A stretch of 64,000 nt of DNA from Microvirga sp. Mcv34 (GCF_024519725.1 NZ_JALJRK010000003.1:143961-207960), one strand, 5' to 3'. Shown: positions 23,106 through 31,306, counted from the first letter of the stretch. The notes: generated from the sequence alone by a model not told the origin. Numbers and translations: made by a program.

Positions 23106-23318
23106 TTAGGCAGGGAAGAAAGCCTCGACGGCGATCTCTTTCCGCTTCGAGATCTCGACCGCGTTGTTCGCGAGACCCGTCATAACCGCGAGGTTCTTCT
23201 CGATCGCCTCTTCGAAGGTGAAGCCCTTCTCGATCCAGACGGAGAGGCCGGCGACGAAGCCGCGAACGTCGGCTTCAGAAACGCCCATGAGGGAGGCAAG
23301 TTCGGCGATCTTGTTCAT
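23106..23318 (-). CDS. Small helical protein (70 aa)
   Basis: MNKIAELASLMGVSEADVRG... with KGFTFEEAIEKNLAVMTGLA, helical throughout. Two exact start-associated motifs precede ATG 23318. First gene after the palindrome-rich control region, so it heads an operon. Function unknown. Confidence 0.62.
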   Translation of the reverse strand: MNKIAELASLMGVSEADVRGFVAGLSVWIEKGFTFEEAIEKNLAVMTGLANNAVEISKRKEIAVEAFFPA

Positions 23319-23319
23319 C

Positions 23320-23328
23320 TGTCGTGTC
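23320..23328 (-). repeat. Start-associated motif GACACGACA (copy 1 of 2)
   Basis: Exact copy ending two bases before ATG 23318. Confidence 0.75.
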
Positions 23329-23335
23329 TCGCTGC

Positions 23336-23344
23336 TGTCGTGTC
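23336..23344 (-). repeat. Start-associated motif GACACGACA (copy 2 of 2)
   Basis: Exact copy 16 bases upstream of the first; the two form a direct repeat in the leader of the 23106-23318 gene. Confidence 0.75.
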
Positions 23345-23464
23345 TGCGATGACCTGACACTAGCGGACAAAATGTCCGACCGTCAACTCCGAAATTTCAA
23401 ATTTCTATTCGGAGTTTCAAACCTGACGCTTCAACGATCGAAACGAAGCGTCAGGAGGGAGGCT
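23345..23464. promoter_or_regulatory. Palindrome-rich operator/promoter region
   Basis: Three stacked perfect inverted repeats lie here: CGGACAAAATGTCCG (23364-23378); AACTCCGAA against TTCGGAGTT (23385-23416) around an AT-rich core; and CTGACGCTTC against GAAGCGTCAG (23423-23454). The first two look like operators for the leftward operon starting at 23318. The third may end transcription of the 23465-23653 gene. The regulator is not known. Confidence 0.55.
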
Positions 23465-23653
23465 CTAAGCCTTGAAATTGTTCGCTTTTACGAGGGTTTC
23501 CGCCATAGAGCCGAACGTCGGCCGGATGACCGGAGACGAATTTCGGATATTCGGAGAGGAGAGGGACGTCGTCCGCCGGAGGAAGGAATCGGCCGGCTCG
23601 CGGCTCTTGTTCGCTTCGGTCTGGATCGTCGGGAGATGCTTCGGAGCTTCCAT
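23465..23653 (-). CDS. Hypothetical protein (62 aa)
   Basis: MEAPKHLPTIQTEANKSREP..., ending SMAETLVKANNFKA. A GAAAGGCGC leader precedes ATG 23653. Short, polar, Ser/Thr-rich. Function unknown. Confidence 0.5.
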   Translation of the reverse strand: MEAPKHLPTIQTEANKSREPADSFLRRTTSLSSPNIRNSSPVIRPTFGSMAETLVKANNFKA

Positions 23654-23950
23654 CGTCGCGCCTTTCGCTTTGAGGAGGTCTGTCCTCCTGCCCTAAGCGA
23701 AACGGCCGGCCCCATGAGGAGACCGGCCGCTCGATCTGCGATCCGGGACACGACCACCGGACCGGGAGATTTCGCCGCTGTCTCCTTCGCCTTTGATCTC
23801 GACCACTTGCCGAGAGGCTCCGGAGTTTTCGGCGCCGCGGCCGCGCCTGTCATGGGGGATCGGCCCCCTCCGTTTATTTCGCCGCCTTTAGATCCTCTCG
23901 GATCAGGGATGACGGCCCCCCTTCTTCCGGCTCCGGCGAGGAGCGGAAAA
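23654..23950. other. 297-bp stretch without a supported gene
   Basis: Contains an imperfect GC hairpin (CGGCCGG...CCGGCCG, ~23701-23732) that might terminate leftward transcription. Reading frames across it lack ribosome-binding sites and normal composition. Confidence 0.4.
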
Positions 23951-24250
23951 TTACTTGCTCGACGAGGAAGACTTCTTCGCCGTCTTCGGACGCTGCGTCT
24001 CGTCCGTTCCCTGGATCTCGACGCCCTCGGCGTTGCCGCCCGTCGTCGTGACCGTCTCGCCTTTGTCGTCACCAGTCGAGACAGGCTCCGAACCATACGG
24101 AAGGTTGACGATGACAGGACGGCCGGCGCGATCCTCCGTCGGAGTGCCTTCCGTCGTCTGAAGCGGCTTGAAGAGCTTCTCGGATTCCGGAACGCCGGCG
24201 TCCGTCGCCTTCGTCTCGTTCTCCTGATTCGTCGTCTTTTCGTCTGCCAT
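23951..24250 (-). CDS. Acidic low-complexity protein (99 aa)
   Basis: MADEKTTNQENETKATDAGV... is Thr/Glu/Asp-rich and probably disordered, ending TAKKSSSSSK. A short folded core (RPVIVNLPYGSEPV) sits mid-protein. The Ser/Lys tail recalls the 609-848 tail protein. Function unknown. Confidence 0.6.
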   Translation of the reverse strand: MADEKTTNQENETKATDAGVPESEKLFKPLQTTEGTPTEDRAGRPVIVNLPYGSEPVSTGDDKGETVTTTGGNAEGVEIQGTDETQRPKTAKKSSSSSK

Positions 24251-24352
24251 GATGAAAACCCTCGATCGAAGTCCGGGACGGAACGCTAGACCGGAGACCC
24301 GTCCCGATGGATGCACCGGAAGGGAAACGCCGCTGTAGTCCGATTCGTGCCG

Positions 24353-25447
24353 CTAAATTTGTCCGTCGTCAATTTCCGAAATTCGATTGATGACTCTCAT
24401 TCCTCCCGGCGGCCGCTCCAAGGTCCGCGAGCCTTCAGGAATCAAGCATCCCTTCTCCCACGGAGGAGGCCCATACTTCGCACAATCCCAGACCAGCAAG
24501 CCCCGCGCGACCTTCTGGATCTTCTCCCAATCCGCCGGCGTCTTCTGTAGGATCTCGGCCGGATTCGGCCCTTGGAAGATCTGAGGCGAACCGTCCGAAG
24601 CGATCGCCTTCGGGAGACCTTCGGGAAACTCGCCCATCCAATACTCGCCGTTGAGCCATGCCGCGGCGCCCTTAATGAACTCCGGCTCATGCCCCTTCCG
24701 GCGCTTATATCGGACCGCGCCCTCGACGATCGTCGCCGGATCGTGACCGTCTCCGATCGCTTTCCGGAAAGCCTTCTCGGCGTTCTTTCTGCTGTCGCCC
24801 GGACGCTTGGCGCAACTCTGCCAGAACCTCGGGAACCATTCTTCTGAGATTCGATCCTGTCGTTCTTTCTTAGATTCTTTTCTATTCTCTTCTTCTCTCT
24901 TTGGGTTTTCGGCCACGAAAGGGAACCCTTTCTGTAAGTCACTGAGATTATTGATCTCGGCCCCGCTATCTTCGGAGGAAGTCGAGACAATGTCGGAATC
25001 TTCTCCGTCTGTTTTCGGGGACTTCTTCTCGACTTCTTCTCGACTTAGCTCCGACTTAGGTCCGGACGGACGGCCTCCCTTGGCTCCATCGGAGGCCGCC
25101 TTAGCCCGTTTTTCGGCCGCCTCTTGGAGCGCCTGATCTGCCTCCCGATTGCCGACGAGGCCGTCGTCTGTTCGGTAGATTTTGCCGAGTTCCTCGAGCC
25201 GTCGGATCAATGCCGCTGCCTTCCGCGTCGGGAAGCCGGTCCCCATGTGCGAGGCGATATGTCCGAGATCGTAATAGATCGGACCGCCGTGTTCATAGAT
25301 CAGATCGAGGAGCGTCGAATAAGCGGCTCGTTCCTCGAAGCTCATTCCGAGGCAACCGTTAAAGAAGGCTCGAGGCCGGCGAGGATACCAAGCGGCTTCA
25401 CCGCGAGGCTTGATTTTGGGAGGAGAAACGGGAATATTCGACGCCAT
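24353..25447 (-). CDS. Replication initiation protein, DUF1376 N-terminal domain
   Basis: A 364-residue phage replisome-organiser-like protein. Residues 18-100 (AWYPRRPRAFFNGCLGMSFE ... AAYSTLLDLIYEHGGPIYYD ... RRLEELGKIYRTDDG) match the DUF1376 winged-helix domain that binds replication origins. A long charged linker (residues 120-210) leads to a C-terminal helical domain (PRFWQSCAKRPGDSRKNAEK), typically for helicase contact. The DnaB-like helicase gene lies 2 kb upstream in the same operon direction. An origin may lie inside this gene or its AT-rich leader. Confidence 0.83.
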   Translation of the reverse strand: MASNIPVSPPKIKPRGEAAWYPRRPRAFFNGCLGMSFEERAAYSTLLDLIYEHGGPIYYDLGHIASHMGTGFPTRKAAALIRRLEELGKIYRTDDGLVGNREADQALQEAAEKRAKAASDGAKGGRPSGPKSELSREEVEKKSPKTDGEDSDIVSTSSEDSGAEINNLSDLQKGFPFVAENPKREEENRKESKKERQDRISEEWFPRFWQSCAKRPGDSRKNAEKAFRKAIGDGHDPATIVEGAVRYKRRKGHEPEFIKGAAAWLNGEYWMGEFPEGLPKAIASDGSPQIFQGPNPAEILQKTPADWEKIQKVARGLLVWDCAKYGPPPWEKGCLIPEGSRTLERPPGGMRVINRISEIDDGQI

Positions 25448-25482
25448 GGAAGGCGCCTCCTTTCAGCACAAAGGGACGTCAT

Positions 25483-25517
25483 AGGCCGGAAGCGATGCCA
25501 GTCGCTCCGGCCTTTTC
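25483..25517 (+). terminator. Hairpin with rightward T-run in replication gene leader
   Basis: GGCCGGAAGCGA pairs with TCGCTCCGGCC (one bulge) and is followed by TTTT on the plus strand. It lies in the leader of a leftward gene, so as a terminator it faces the wrong way, like the 9796 hairpin. A leader RNA structure is the alternative. Confidence 0.5.
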
Positions 25518-25529
25518 CATTTCTGCGCT

Positions 25530-25590
25530 CATGATTTCGAATCTTCAAGCCTGAATCTCCGATTCGAATTCCCGAATTTCGAACCGAACG
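25530..25590. promoter_or_regulatory. Cluster of TTCGAA/CGAATTTCG operator-like sites
   Basis: AT-rich stretch with TTTCGAATC, GATTCGAATTC and CCGAATTTCGAACC in close succession, upstream of the replication gene. They match the palindromes beside the XRE repressor at 31.67 kb. Confidence 0.5.
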
Positions 25591-25636
25591 GCCAAGCCGG
25601 ACGTTATCCCGGCGTCTGTAAGGCAGATCCGCAAAC

Positions 25637-25678
25637 TAAAAGGCCGCCCCTGCAACCGAGGAGCGGCCTATTTTTTTC
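25637..25678. terminator. Bidirectional terminator
   Basis: AGGCCGCCCC...GAGCGGCCT stem with ATTTTTTT on the plus side and, read leftward, TTTTAGTTT after the stem. It sits just past the stop of the 25702-26175 gene and would end that leftward transcript. Confidence 0.75.
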
Positions 25679-25701
25679 GTTACTGTAGCGTAAGGAAGGG
25701 A

Positions 25702-26175
25702 TCAGCCGCGGCCGGTCCGGAGCGCCTCGCGGCCGTCCTTATTGATCGAATAGAGGACGGAAGCGACGTTCCCCATCTCCGGACCCTTCATCCAATCCAG
25801 GAAGCCGCGGAGCCGGCAGGAATGGACGGCGTCCCATCTAACTTCCTCTTGACCGCCGTCGGCGTCGATAACGGCCGCCGAACTGTTTTGGGAATCTTGC
25901 TCGTAAATGACTAGGCAAACCGCCGTAGGTTTTGCCATTAGCTCGAGGACTTTCATCATCCGAGGAGAGACAGGCTTCGCCATCCTCTCGCTAACCGGCC
26001 GGAAACGACGACCTTCCTTGTATGGTCGCGTTTCCTTTGTCGTCGTCGAACTGGCGTCGGATTTGTCTTTGGTCTTCTTTGCCGCGTTCATGGTGTTTAA
26101 CTTCTTTGATACTGAGGACGCCCCCCGATTTATGGTTCGCGCCGCGCTTTCACTTGCCATCTGCATCATAACCAT
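25702..26175 (-). CDS. Hypothetical protein (157 aa), monocistronic
   Basis: ATG 26175 (MVMMQMASESAARTINRGAS) is preceded by GGGGG; a TTG at 26253 is possible. The basic N-terminal half precedes a C-terminal domain (ELMAKPTAVCLVIYEQDSQN ... VRWDAVHSCRLRGFLDW ... VASVLYSINKDGREAL). It has its own promoter and terminator, a layout typical of lysogenically expressed genes. Function unknown. Confidence 0.6.
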   Translation of the reverse strand: MVMMQMASESAARTINRGASSVSKKLNTMNAAKKTKDKSDASSTTTKETRPYKEGRRFRPVSERMAKPVSPRMMKVLELMAKPTAVCLVIYEQDSQNSSAAVIDADGGQEEVRWDAVHSCRLRGFLDWMKGPEMGNVASVLYSINKDGREALRTGRG

Positions 26176-26304
26176 TTTCGACCCCCTGATTTCGACGTTC
26201 GGTTTTTTAGCCCCGACGTTTGAAAGGTAATCCCGCAAAAGTGAAATTCTCAAGACATTTTCTCATATCTGAGCCTTTTTTAACCCTTTTGCGCCATGGG
26301 CAGC

Positions 26305-26332
26305 AACATATGAAACATTTCCGCTATGTCAA
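26305..26332 (-). promoter_or_regulatory. Sigma-70-type promoter for the 25702-26175 gene
   Basis: On the leftward strand TTGACA (26327-26332) and TATGTT (26305-26310) are separated by 16 bases in an AT-rich patch, ~130 bases before the predicted ATG. Confidence 0.55.
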
Positions 26333-26378
26333 GGATTACGCTTAAGACAGGCTTAACTAGCCCTCCGGGAGTCCTTCA

Positions 26379-26543
26379 ATGCGTACCGCTCAAGTCTATA
26401 CGGATCCCTTAACGGCCCTGGAAATCCTTCGGACCCTGAAAGGGAAGGAGCCTCGCGTCCTCGAATCCTTGAGGCTCGAGGAGGAGGCTCCGGCCGTTGT
26501 GCGACTAACCGTCCCGGAAATTCGGAGGCGCCGCCGGGATTAA
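26379..26543 (+). CDS. Small basic protein (54 aa), rightward
   Basis: MRTAQVYTDPLTALEILRTL... ends with an Arg cluster (EIRRRRRD). GGGAG precedes ATG 26379. It converges on the LuxR-type gene so that the stop codons overlap (TTAA). Isolated on the plus strand amid leftward genes, which fits a lysogeny-expressed accessory gene. Function unknown. Confidence 0.5.
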   Translation: MRTAQVYTDPLTALEILRTLKGKEPRVLESLRLEEEAPAVVRLTVPEIRRRRRD

Positions 26544-26764
26544 CCGGCGGCCTTCTCCTCGTCGAACCATCCCTTCCGGAAGGCGATCGCGACGGCGTGA
26601 GGAGCGTTCTTAGCTCCCATCTTCCGATAGAGGCTCTTCCGATGGACCTTCACCGTCGCGTCAGTAATGCCGAGGATCGAGCCGGTCTCCTTTGAGCCGG
26701 CGCCGTCGGCCGCGAGCTTTAGGATCTGCTTCTCGCGCTCGCTGAGATGCCGCCAAGCAACCAT
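26540..26764 (-). CDS. LuxR-type helix-turn-helix regulator (74 aa)
   Basis: A stand-alone GerE/LuxR DNA-binding domain: LSEREKQILKLAADGAGSKE, then TGSILGITDATVKVHRKSLY and RKMGAKNAPHAVAIAFRKGW. No sensor domain is present. It probably regulates phage genes or modulates a host quorum or two-component regulon; the target is unknown. Confidence 0.85.
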   Translation of the reverse strand: MVAWRHLSEREKQILKLAADGAGSKETGSILGITDATVKVHRKSLYRKMGAKNAPHAVAIAFRKGWFDEEKAAG

Positions 26765-26766
26765 GA

Positions 26767-27357
26767 CTAGACCTCCTCCGGGACGTTCTCGATCGTCGGC
26801 CCGAGATCGAGCGGCTTCCCGCTGTCGATCCCGTATTCGTAAACCTGACCATCGATCCTGACGCGAACGAGCCGGTTAAGTTCGAAGATGCTAGAGACCC
26901 GCGCCGGCCGCCCGTCGATCGTCCGGAGCGGCTTCGTCCATTCGATCCGCTTAGGCGCCGGCTCCTCCTCCGGGATCTGGACCTCGATCGTCTTAAGGTT
27001 CGCCGCGATCGCCTCCTCGACCTTCGACGGCGTCCCGACGGGATTCCTCTCGTCGACGATCTCGATCGCCTTCCCGACGTTCCCGGAGAAGAGCCGGACG
27101 ATCCCGTCGCCGAGGACGATCCGGTCCGGGAACGCGAGCGCGAGGATCTCCTCGATCCGCTGAAGGCGCTCCTCGATCGAGGGAGGGACCATTCCCTCGG
27201 CCTTCAGTAAATCGAGATGGGAGGCGAGAGCGACCGTCTCCTCGTAAGTGAGGCCGAGGAGATTCCCGGCGGCCGCCTCCTTCTCCGCGAACGCTTTGAT
27301 CCGCGCGATCGCGCTCTCGAGATGCTCGCCGCCGATCGCTGGCTTCGTGTCTGTCAT
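26767..27357 (-). CDS. Hypothetical phage protein (196 aa)
   Basis: MTDTKPAIGGEHLESAIARI... has helical N-terminal and beta-rich C-terminal parts (IDGRPARVSSIFELNRLVRV ... VRIDGQVYEYGIDSG). Start-motif-like bases (ATGACAGACACGA) open the gene. Directly downstream of the helicase gene; possibly a replication accessory, but no family is recognised. Confidence 0.6.
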   Translation of the reverse strand: MTDTKPAIGGEHLESAIARIKAFAEKEAAAGNLLGLTYEETVALASHLDLLKAEGMVPPSIEERLQRIEEILALAFPDRIVLGDGIVRLFSGNVGKAIEIVDERNPVGTPSKVEEAIAANLKTIEVQIPEEEPAPKRIEWTKPLRTIDGRPARVSSIFELNRLVRVRIDGQVYEYGIDSGKPLDLGPTIENVPEEV

Positions 27358-27368
27358 GATGCTTTCCC

Positions 27369-28844
27369 TTAGTCTTCGCTGCTACGGAGGCCGGCGCCGT
27401 TCCTGACGACGCTCGCCGGCATATCGACGAAGAGAGTCGCCTGTCCGATCTCTCCGAGACGATTCTTCAAAACGTGAAATTCGAGGTCATGCGTGAAGTC
27501 ATGCGAGTCCGTCCCGTCCTCCATCGCCTTAGCCTGGAGCGTCGGATCTCGATCGACATAGTATTGATGACGGTAAAGAGCGCCGATGACGTCGGCGTCT
27601 TGTTCGATGTGACCGGAGTCGCGGAAGTCTGCCAACTGCGGACGCTTGTTCTCGCGGCCTTCGACGGCTCGCGACAACTGACAGAGCGCGAGGACGCAAA
27701 CGTCGTTATTGACGGCGATCGCCTTCAGTCCCTCCGTAATCTCGCCGATCTCGTTCACGCGATTCCCGTTGTGAGACCGGACCGGCCGCATCTTTCCGAT
27801 ATGGTCGACGACGACGAGCCGGAGCGGCGCTCCTCTGCGCTCGAAACGCTCCTTCCACTTGCGGACCCTCGCGCCGAGTTCCGGGATCGTCATCCCCGGA
27901 CGGCCCTCGACCTCGATCGGGAGGCGCTTCAGATCCTCGGCCGCTTCCCGGAGGCGCCATAGTTCTTCCGGCGTGAAGGCGGATCCCTTCATCGTCGGCG
28001 ACGGCCGGAACTTCTGATAAGCGATCGGCTGTCGATACTGCCACGACATATCCGTAAGGAGTCGTTGGTGCGTCTGCTCGACTGTCATCTCGAGAGTCTC
28101 GAAGAGGACACCGTTCGCGGCCCGAAGCTTCAGGAGGTCCGCGAGGTTATAGGCGGCCGCCTGTCTCGAGGAGGCGACGGCGATCGTCGATTTACCCATC
28201 GAAGGCCGCGCTCCGACGATCCAAAGATCGCCGGCGACATAGCCGCCCGTTAGGCGATCGAGATCTTCTAGTCCTGTCGTGATCCCGCGCGGCATACGGG
28301 ACGGATCTTCGGCGTTCATAAGGATATCCTCCAAGACGATTGTTTTAGGTTTGGCGGCCGTCGAGACGTTCTCGGACATAAGGACGCCGTCGAGCGCGGA
28401 GATCTGCTTCTCGACCTCCTCCTTCAGTCCGACGCGGACGTTCCGGACCTTCTCCGCGACGTCGATCGATTCCGTGATGACGCGGCGCCGGTTCGCATAT
28501 TCCCGGATGATCCGCGCATAGGAGGGAGCCTGTTCCGCCGGGACGGACTGATAAGTCGTCCACCGAGCTAGGACCGCGGAGAGCGGCTCGTCGCCGAGGC
28601 CCTCGACCTTCCCGATCTTCGCGCCGATCAGAGCGGCCGTGATCGCCTGATTTCCCTCTCGAAGCTCGCACATTGCCGCGAAGATCGCGGCCGTGATCGG
28701 CTGCGAGAAGTCGTCCGAGGAGACGAGCGTCCGGACGCTATCGAGCGCCTTGTTATGAAGCATGATCGTTCCCAGGAGACCGGCTTCGGTCTCGAGGGAC
28801 GTCGGGAGTTCGCCATAAGGCGAGGCGTTTTGATTGTTGTTCAT
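27369..28844 (-). CDS. Replicative DNA helicase, DnaB-like
   Basis: A 491-residue DnaB-type hexameric helicase. The N-terminal domain (residues ~10-110) has TSLETEAGLLGTIMLHNKAL. The RecA-like domain has Walker A GARPSMGKST (211-220), Walker B LRLVVVDHIGKM, and the DnaB C-terminal motif LADFRDSGHIEQDADVIGAL. It would unwind the phage origin opened by the DUF1376 protein. An exact start-associated motif sits upstream of ATG 28844. Confidence 0.93.
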   Translation of the reverse strand: MNNNQNASPYGELPTSLETEAGLLGTIMLHNKALDSVRTLVSSDDFSQPITAAIFAAMCELREGNQAITAALIGAKIGKVEGLGDEPLSAVLARWTTYQSVPAEQAPSYARIIREYANRRRVITESIDVAEKVRNVRVGLKEEVEKQISALDGVLMSENVSTAAKPKTIVLEDILMNAEDPSRMPRGITTGLEDLDRLTGGYVAGDLWIVGARPSMGKSTIAVASSRQAAAYNLADLLKLRAANGVLFETLEMTVEQTHQRLLTDMSWQYRQPIAYQKFRPSPTMKGSAFTPEELWRLREAAEDLKRLPIEVEGRPGMTIPELGARVRKWKERFERRGAPLRLVVVDHIGKMRPVRSHNGNRVNEIGEITEGLKAIAVNNDVCVLALCQLSRAVEGRENKRPQLADFRDSGHIEQDADVIGALYRHQYYVDRDPTLQAKAMEDGTDSHDFTHDLEFHVLKNRLGEIGQATLFVDMPASVVRNGAGLRSSED

Positions 28845-28851
28845 GATGCCG

Positions 28852-28860
28852 TGTCGTGTC
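28852..28860 (-). repeat. Start-associated motif GACACGACA
   Basis: Exact copy in the non-coding leader, seven bases before ATG 28844 of the helicase gene. Confidence 0.75.
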
Positions 28861-28869
28861 GGGAAGGGA

Positions 28870-29463
28870 TCAAGCCGCCGAGGCCGCTAGATCGTTGAAC
28901 TTCGTCGTCTCATTGCCCCAAGCGTCCCAACCCGGACGGACCTGTCGCGAGAACATATCGAAGCGGCGAGCATCCGGACCGGACATTTCCTCCGCTGCGC
29001 TGTAAGCCTCTTCCGGCTTCTGGGAGTGAGCGCGGAGCGGACCCTCGAGTAGCGATCGGATTCGCCGGGAATGAACCTTCGGCTTCCCACGCTTCCCGAT
29101 AAGAATCATCTCGGAGGAATTCCGGAAGACGTAGCCGGTCCCGAACGCGAGCTTCCCGTTCGTCGTCCGCTTCCCCCAGACGCCGGAGGTCGAATAGTTG
29201 AAGCCCCAAGCGTGAAGGACGTCGATCGCCTCGCAAAGCATGGGATGAGTCCCCCAGAGCCAGAGGAGGCAATCCTTCGCGGCGAGATCATGAACCGGGA
29301 GATCCTTAATCTCCTCGAGCGTCATCGTCTGATAATGGTTCTCGGCGCTCTTCTTCTCTTTGCCCTTCTCGGAGAAGGTCGCGAAGCGCCAAGGCGGATC
29401 GCTCATGATGAAGTTATAAGCGTTGCGCTCGTAACCGGCGAAGGGACCGTTCTCGATAATCAT
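28870..29463 (-). CDS. MT-A70 family adenine methyltransferase
   Basis: A 197-residue N6-adenine methyltransferase with the catalytic DPPW motif (MSDPPWRFATF, residues 22-25), then LWLWGTHPMLCEAIDVLHAW and the late cofactor segment SRQVRPGWDAWGNE. Phage MT-A70 enzymes methylate DNA to evade restriction or tune replication. No restriction partner is present. The leader has ACGACAGGCACGACAGAG before ATG 29463, two start-motif variants. Confidence 0.92.
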   Translation of the reverse strand: MIIENGPFAGYERNAYNFIMSDPPWRFATFSEKGKEKKSAENHYQTMTLEEIKDLPVHDLAAKDCLLWLWGTHPMLCEAIDVLHAWGFNYSTSGVWGKRTTNGKLAFGTGYVFRNSSEMILIGKRGKPKVHSRRIRSLLEGPLRAHSQKPEEAYSAAEEMSGPDARRFDMFSRQVRPGWDAWGNETTKFNDLAASAA

Positions 29464-29483
29464 TCTCTGTCGTGCCTGTCGTT

Positions 29484-29723
29484 TTAGAGGTCTGTGATTT
29501 TCTTCGCGAAGGCTCCGAAGACCGTCCCGGAGAAGGCGCCATCGGCGCGGCCTTCTGGGAGCTTCTTCACCTTTCCGGAGGCGACGAACTCGGCGATCAA
29601 TTCCGCGTCCGTCCTCGGCGTCGTCGCCTCTGCTAGTCGTTCCGCGCGGCGCTTCGCATTGAGCGCGATCGCGGCTTGTTTCTTGATGTGCGAACCCTGT
29701 CGCTTACGCTTTGCCGGATCCAT
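29484..29723 (-). CDS. Small basic protein (79 aa)
   Basis: MDPAKRKRQGSHIKKQAAIA... begins with a basic helix, then a linker and a hydrophobic tail (FSGTVFGAFAKKITDL). It overlaps the resolvase gene's end by 20 bp. Possibly nucleic-acid binding; family not recognised. Confidence 0.58.
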   Translation of the reverse strand: MDPAKRKRQGSHIKKQAAIALNAKRRAERLAEATTPRTDAELIAEFVASGKVKKLPEGRADGAFSGTVFGAFAKKITDL

Positions 29724-30441
29724 GGCCGCGATCCCTTAAGGAGATGACGTCTCCCGGCTTGACGTCCTCGAGGCGCTTCCGCGCATCCGGACCGCGGCCG
29801 AAGACAGACTCGACCGTCGGGACGGCCGGAGGAGGAGCTTTAGGAGGAGACTTCGGAGCGCCGAATTTCGGAGCGGGAGCCGGCGCTGGCTTCATGCCGT
29901 AAGCGAAGAGCGGATCGACGATATGGGCGATCGCGGGATTCGTTTGTCCGACGCCAAACGACCATACCGCTAAAGCATCGGCTTCATCGGGATTCTGGAA
30001 GCTCCATCCGAGGAGCCGGCATTTGTCCTGCGTCTTCGTCTTCCCGGACTTGTCGCGGCCTTTGCCGCTTGTCGCCTGTCCGATGAAGTGTTTTCGGACC
30101 TTCTGAGAGTCGACGAGTTCCGCGCGGATCCCGCGGCTCTTGCATGTGACGAGGACGAGATAAGCGATCCCGATCAGGAAGAGAGCCGTCTCCGGCGTCG
30201 TCCCGATCTGTGCCATAACGACCGGCGTCATCGGCTTTTCGATATAGACGCGATCGATCTTTTGCATCGATAGGAAGTCGAGGAGATGCCGGAGGAGCTT
30301 AACGCCCTTCTCCTCCGGCGAGAGGATCGAGACAGTCCCGCCGATATTCCAAGTCGCCGCGAACGGCTTCCCGTCTGCCGGTCCCCAAGCGACGCCGACG
30401 TTCGTCGCGAGGTCGAGTCCGAGGATTACTTCTTTCGCCAT
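29704..30441 (-). CDS. RuvC-like Holliday junction resolvase
   Basis: A 245-residue RNase H-fold resolvase. Catalytic acids are visible: D10 in LGLDLATNVGVAW, E68 in RVYIEKP, and D152/D155 in NPDEADALAVW. After residue ~165 comes a Pro/Ala-rich tail (APAPAPKFGAPKSPPKAPPP) not usual in RuvC. It would trim recombination and replication junctions before packaging. Followed closely by the small basic gene. Confidence 0.87.
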   Translation of the reverse strand: MAKEVILGLDLATNVGVAWGPADGKPFAATWNIGGTVSILSPEEKGVKLLRHLLDFLSMQKIDRVYIEKPMTPVVMAQIGTTPETALFLIGIAYLVLVTCKSRGIRAELVDSQKVRKHFIGQATSGKGRDKSGKTKTQDKCRLLGWSFQNPDEADALAVWSFGVGQTNPAIAHIVDPLFAYGMKPAPAPAPKFGAPKSPPKAPPPAVPTVESVFGRGPDARKRLEDVKPGDVISLRDRGHGSGKA

Positions 30442-30494
30442 TGCTACCCCTGGAAGAAAAGGAGCGGCGCTCGCCGGCGCCGCTCATTCTGTCG

Positions 30495-31289
30495 TTAATG
30501 GACGTTGGCGCCGAACGCCGGAGGAGGCGTCTTCTTCCGGCCGCGACGGGAGGTCTTCTCCTCCTGCGCTGCGTCGGCCTCGGCGTCCTGCGCCTCGCGA
30601 TCCTTCAGGAAGCGCGGACGGACGTCGTCCTCGTCGGAGCCGTTCTCGTCGCCACCGGCGGAGCCTTCCGAATTTCCGAAGACGCGATCGATCTCGGATT
30701 GACCCTCGAGGGAGACCTCCTCCGGATCCTCGCCGCGGAGGACGGCGATCCGGCGAGCGGCGATCAATCGAGCTTCGCCGAGGAAGTCGACTCCCTCGTC
30801 CGCATGATCGGCGAGGAAGCGATTCAAGCCGAGGTTGACCGCGACCTCGTCGCCTTGCTCGAGGATAGCAAGCTCGAAGGAGACGAGGCGGTTATCCTTC
30901 TCGCCGAAGCCGGCCGGAGCGTCGCCGTCGAGAATTCGGCTCATAAGAGCGCCGTTATTCTGCTCCTCCGCCCGATCCTCTTCTTCCGACTTCTTAATGA
31001 GGTCTTCGAGGTCGACTTGCGAATTCAGCCCGAAGCAATCGACATAGTACATGAACGCCCGAAAGGTCTGGGAGCGCCGCGGCTCTTCCATCTTCTCGAG
31101 ATCGGCCGCCATGTTGAACGCCTTCTTATTCAAATGCGCGTGTTCGACGGCATGATTCAGAGAGGCGCCATAGGACTGATTTTCCTCGGCGACGCGGGAC
31201 TTCGTTCCCTTCCGCTTCGCCAGGAGCGCCTTTAGCTGTTCCGCCGGCGTGAGGCGTTCCACGATCTGAGAGTCTTTCTGTTTCGCCAT
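30495..31289 (-). CDS. Hypothetical early phage protein (264 aa)
   Basis: MAKQKDSQIVERLTPAEQLK... begins helical and basic; residues 45-80 (NHAVEHAHLNKKAFNMAADL, RRSQTFRAFMYYVDCFGL) are the best conserved-looking part. The C-terminal half is acidic and disordered, ending in a basic RRGRKK patch. The N-terminal pattern recalls small alphaproteobacterial nucleoid-type proteins, but I cannot assign a family. Lies just after the repressor. Confidence 0.6.
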   Translation of the reverse strand: MAKQKDSQIVERLTPAEQLKALLAKRKGTKSRVAEENQSYGASLNHAVEHAHLNKKAFNMAADLEKMEEPRRSQTFRAFMYYVDCFGLNSQVDLEDLIKKSEEEDRAEEQNNGALMSRILDGDAPAGFGEKDNRLVSFELAILEQGDEVAVNLGLNRFLADHADEGVDFLGEARLIAARRIAVLRGEDPEEVSLEGQSEIDRVFGNSEGSAGGDENGSDEDDVRPRFLKDREAQDAEADAAQEEKTSRRGRKKTPPPAFGANVH

Positions 31290-31306
31290 ATCGGCGACCT
31301 CCTTCG

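Noticed and set aside
26540..26764. Quorum-sensing receptor
   Set aside because: Only the DNA-binding half of a LuxR protein is present, with no autoinducer domain.
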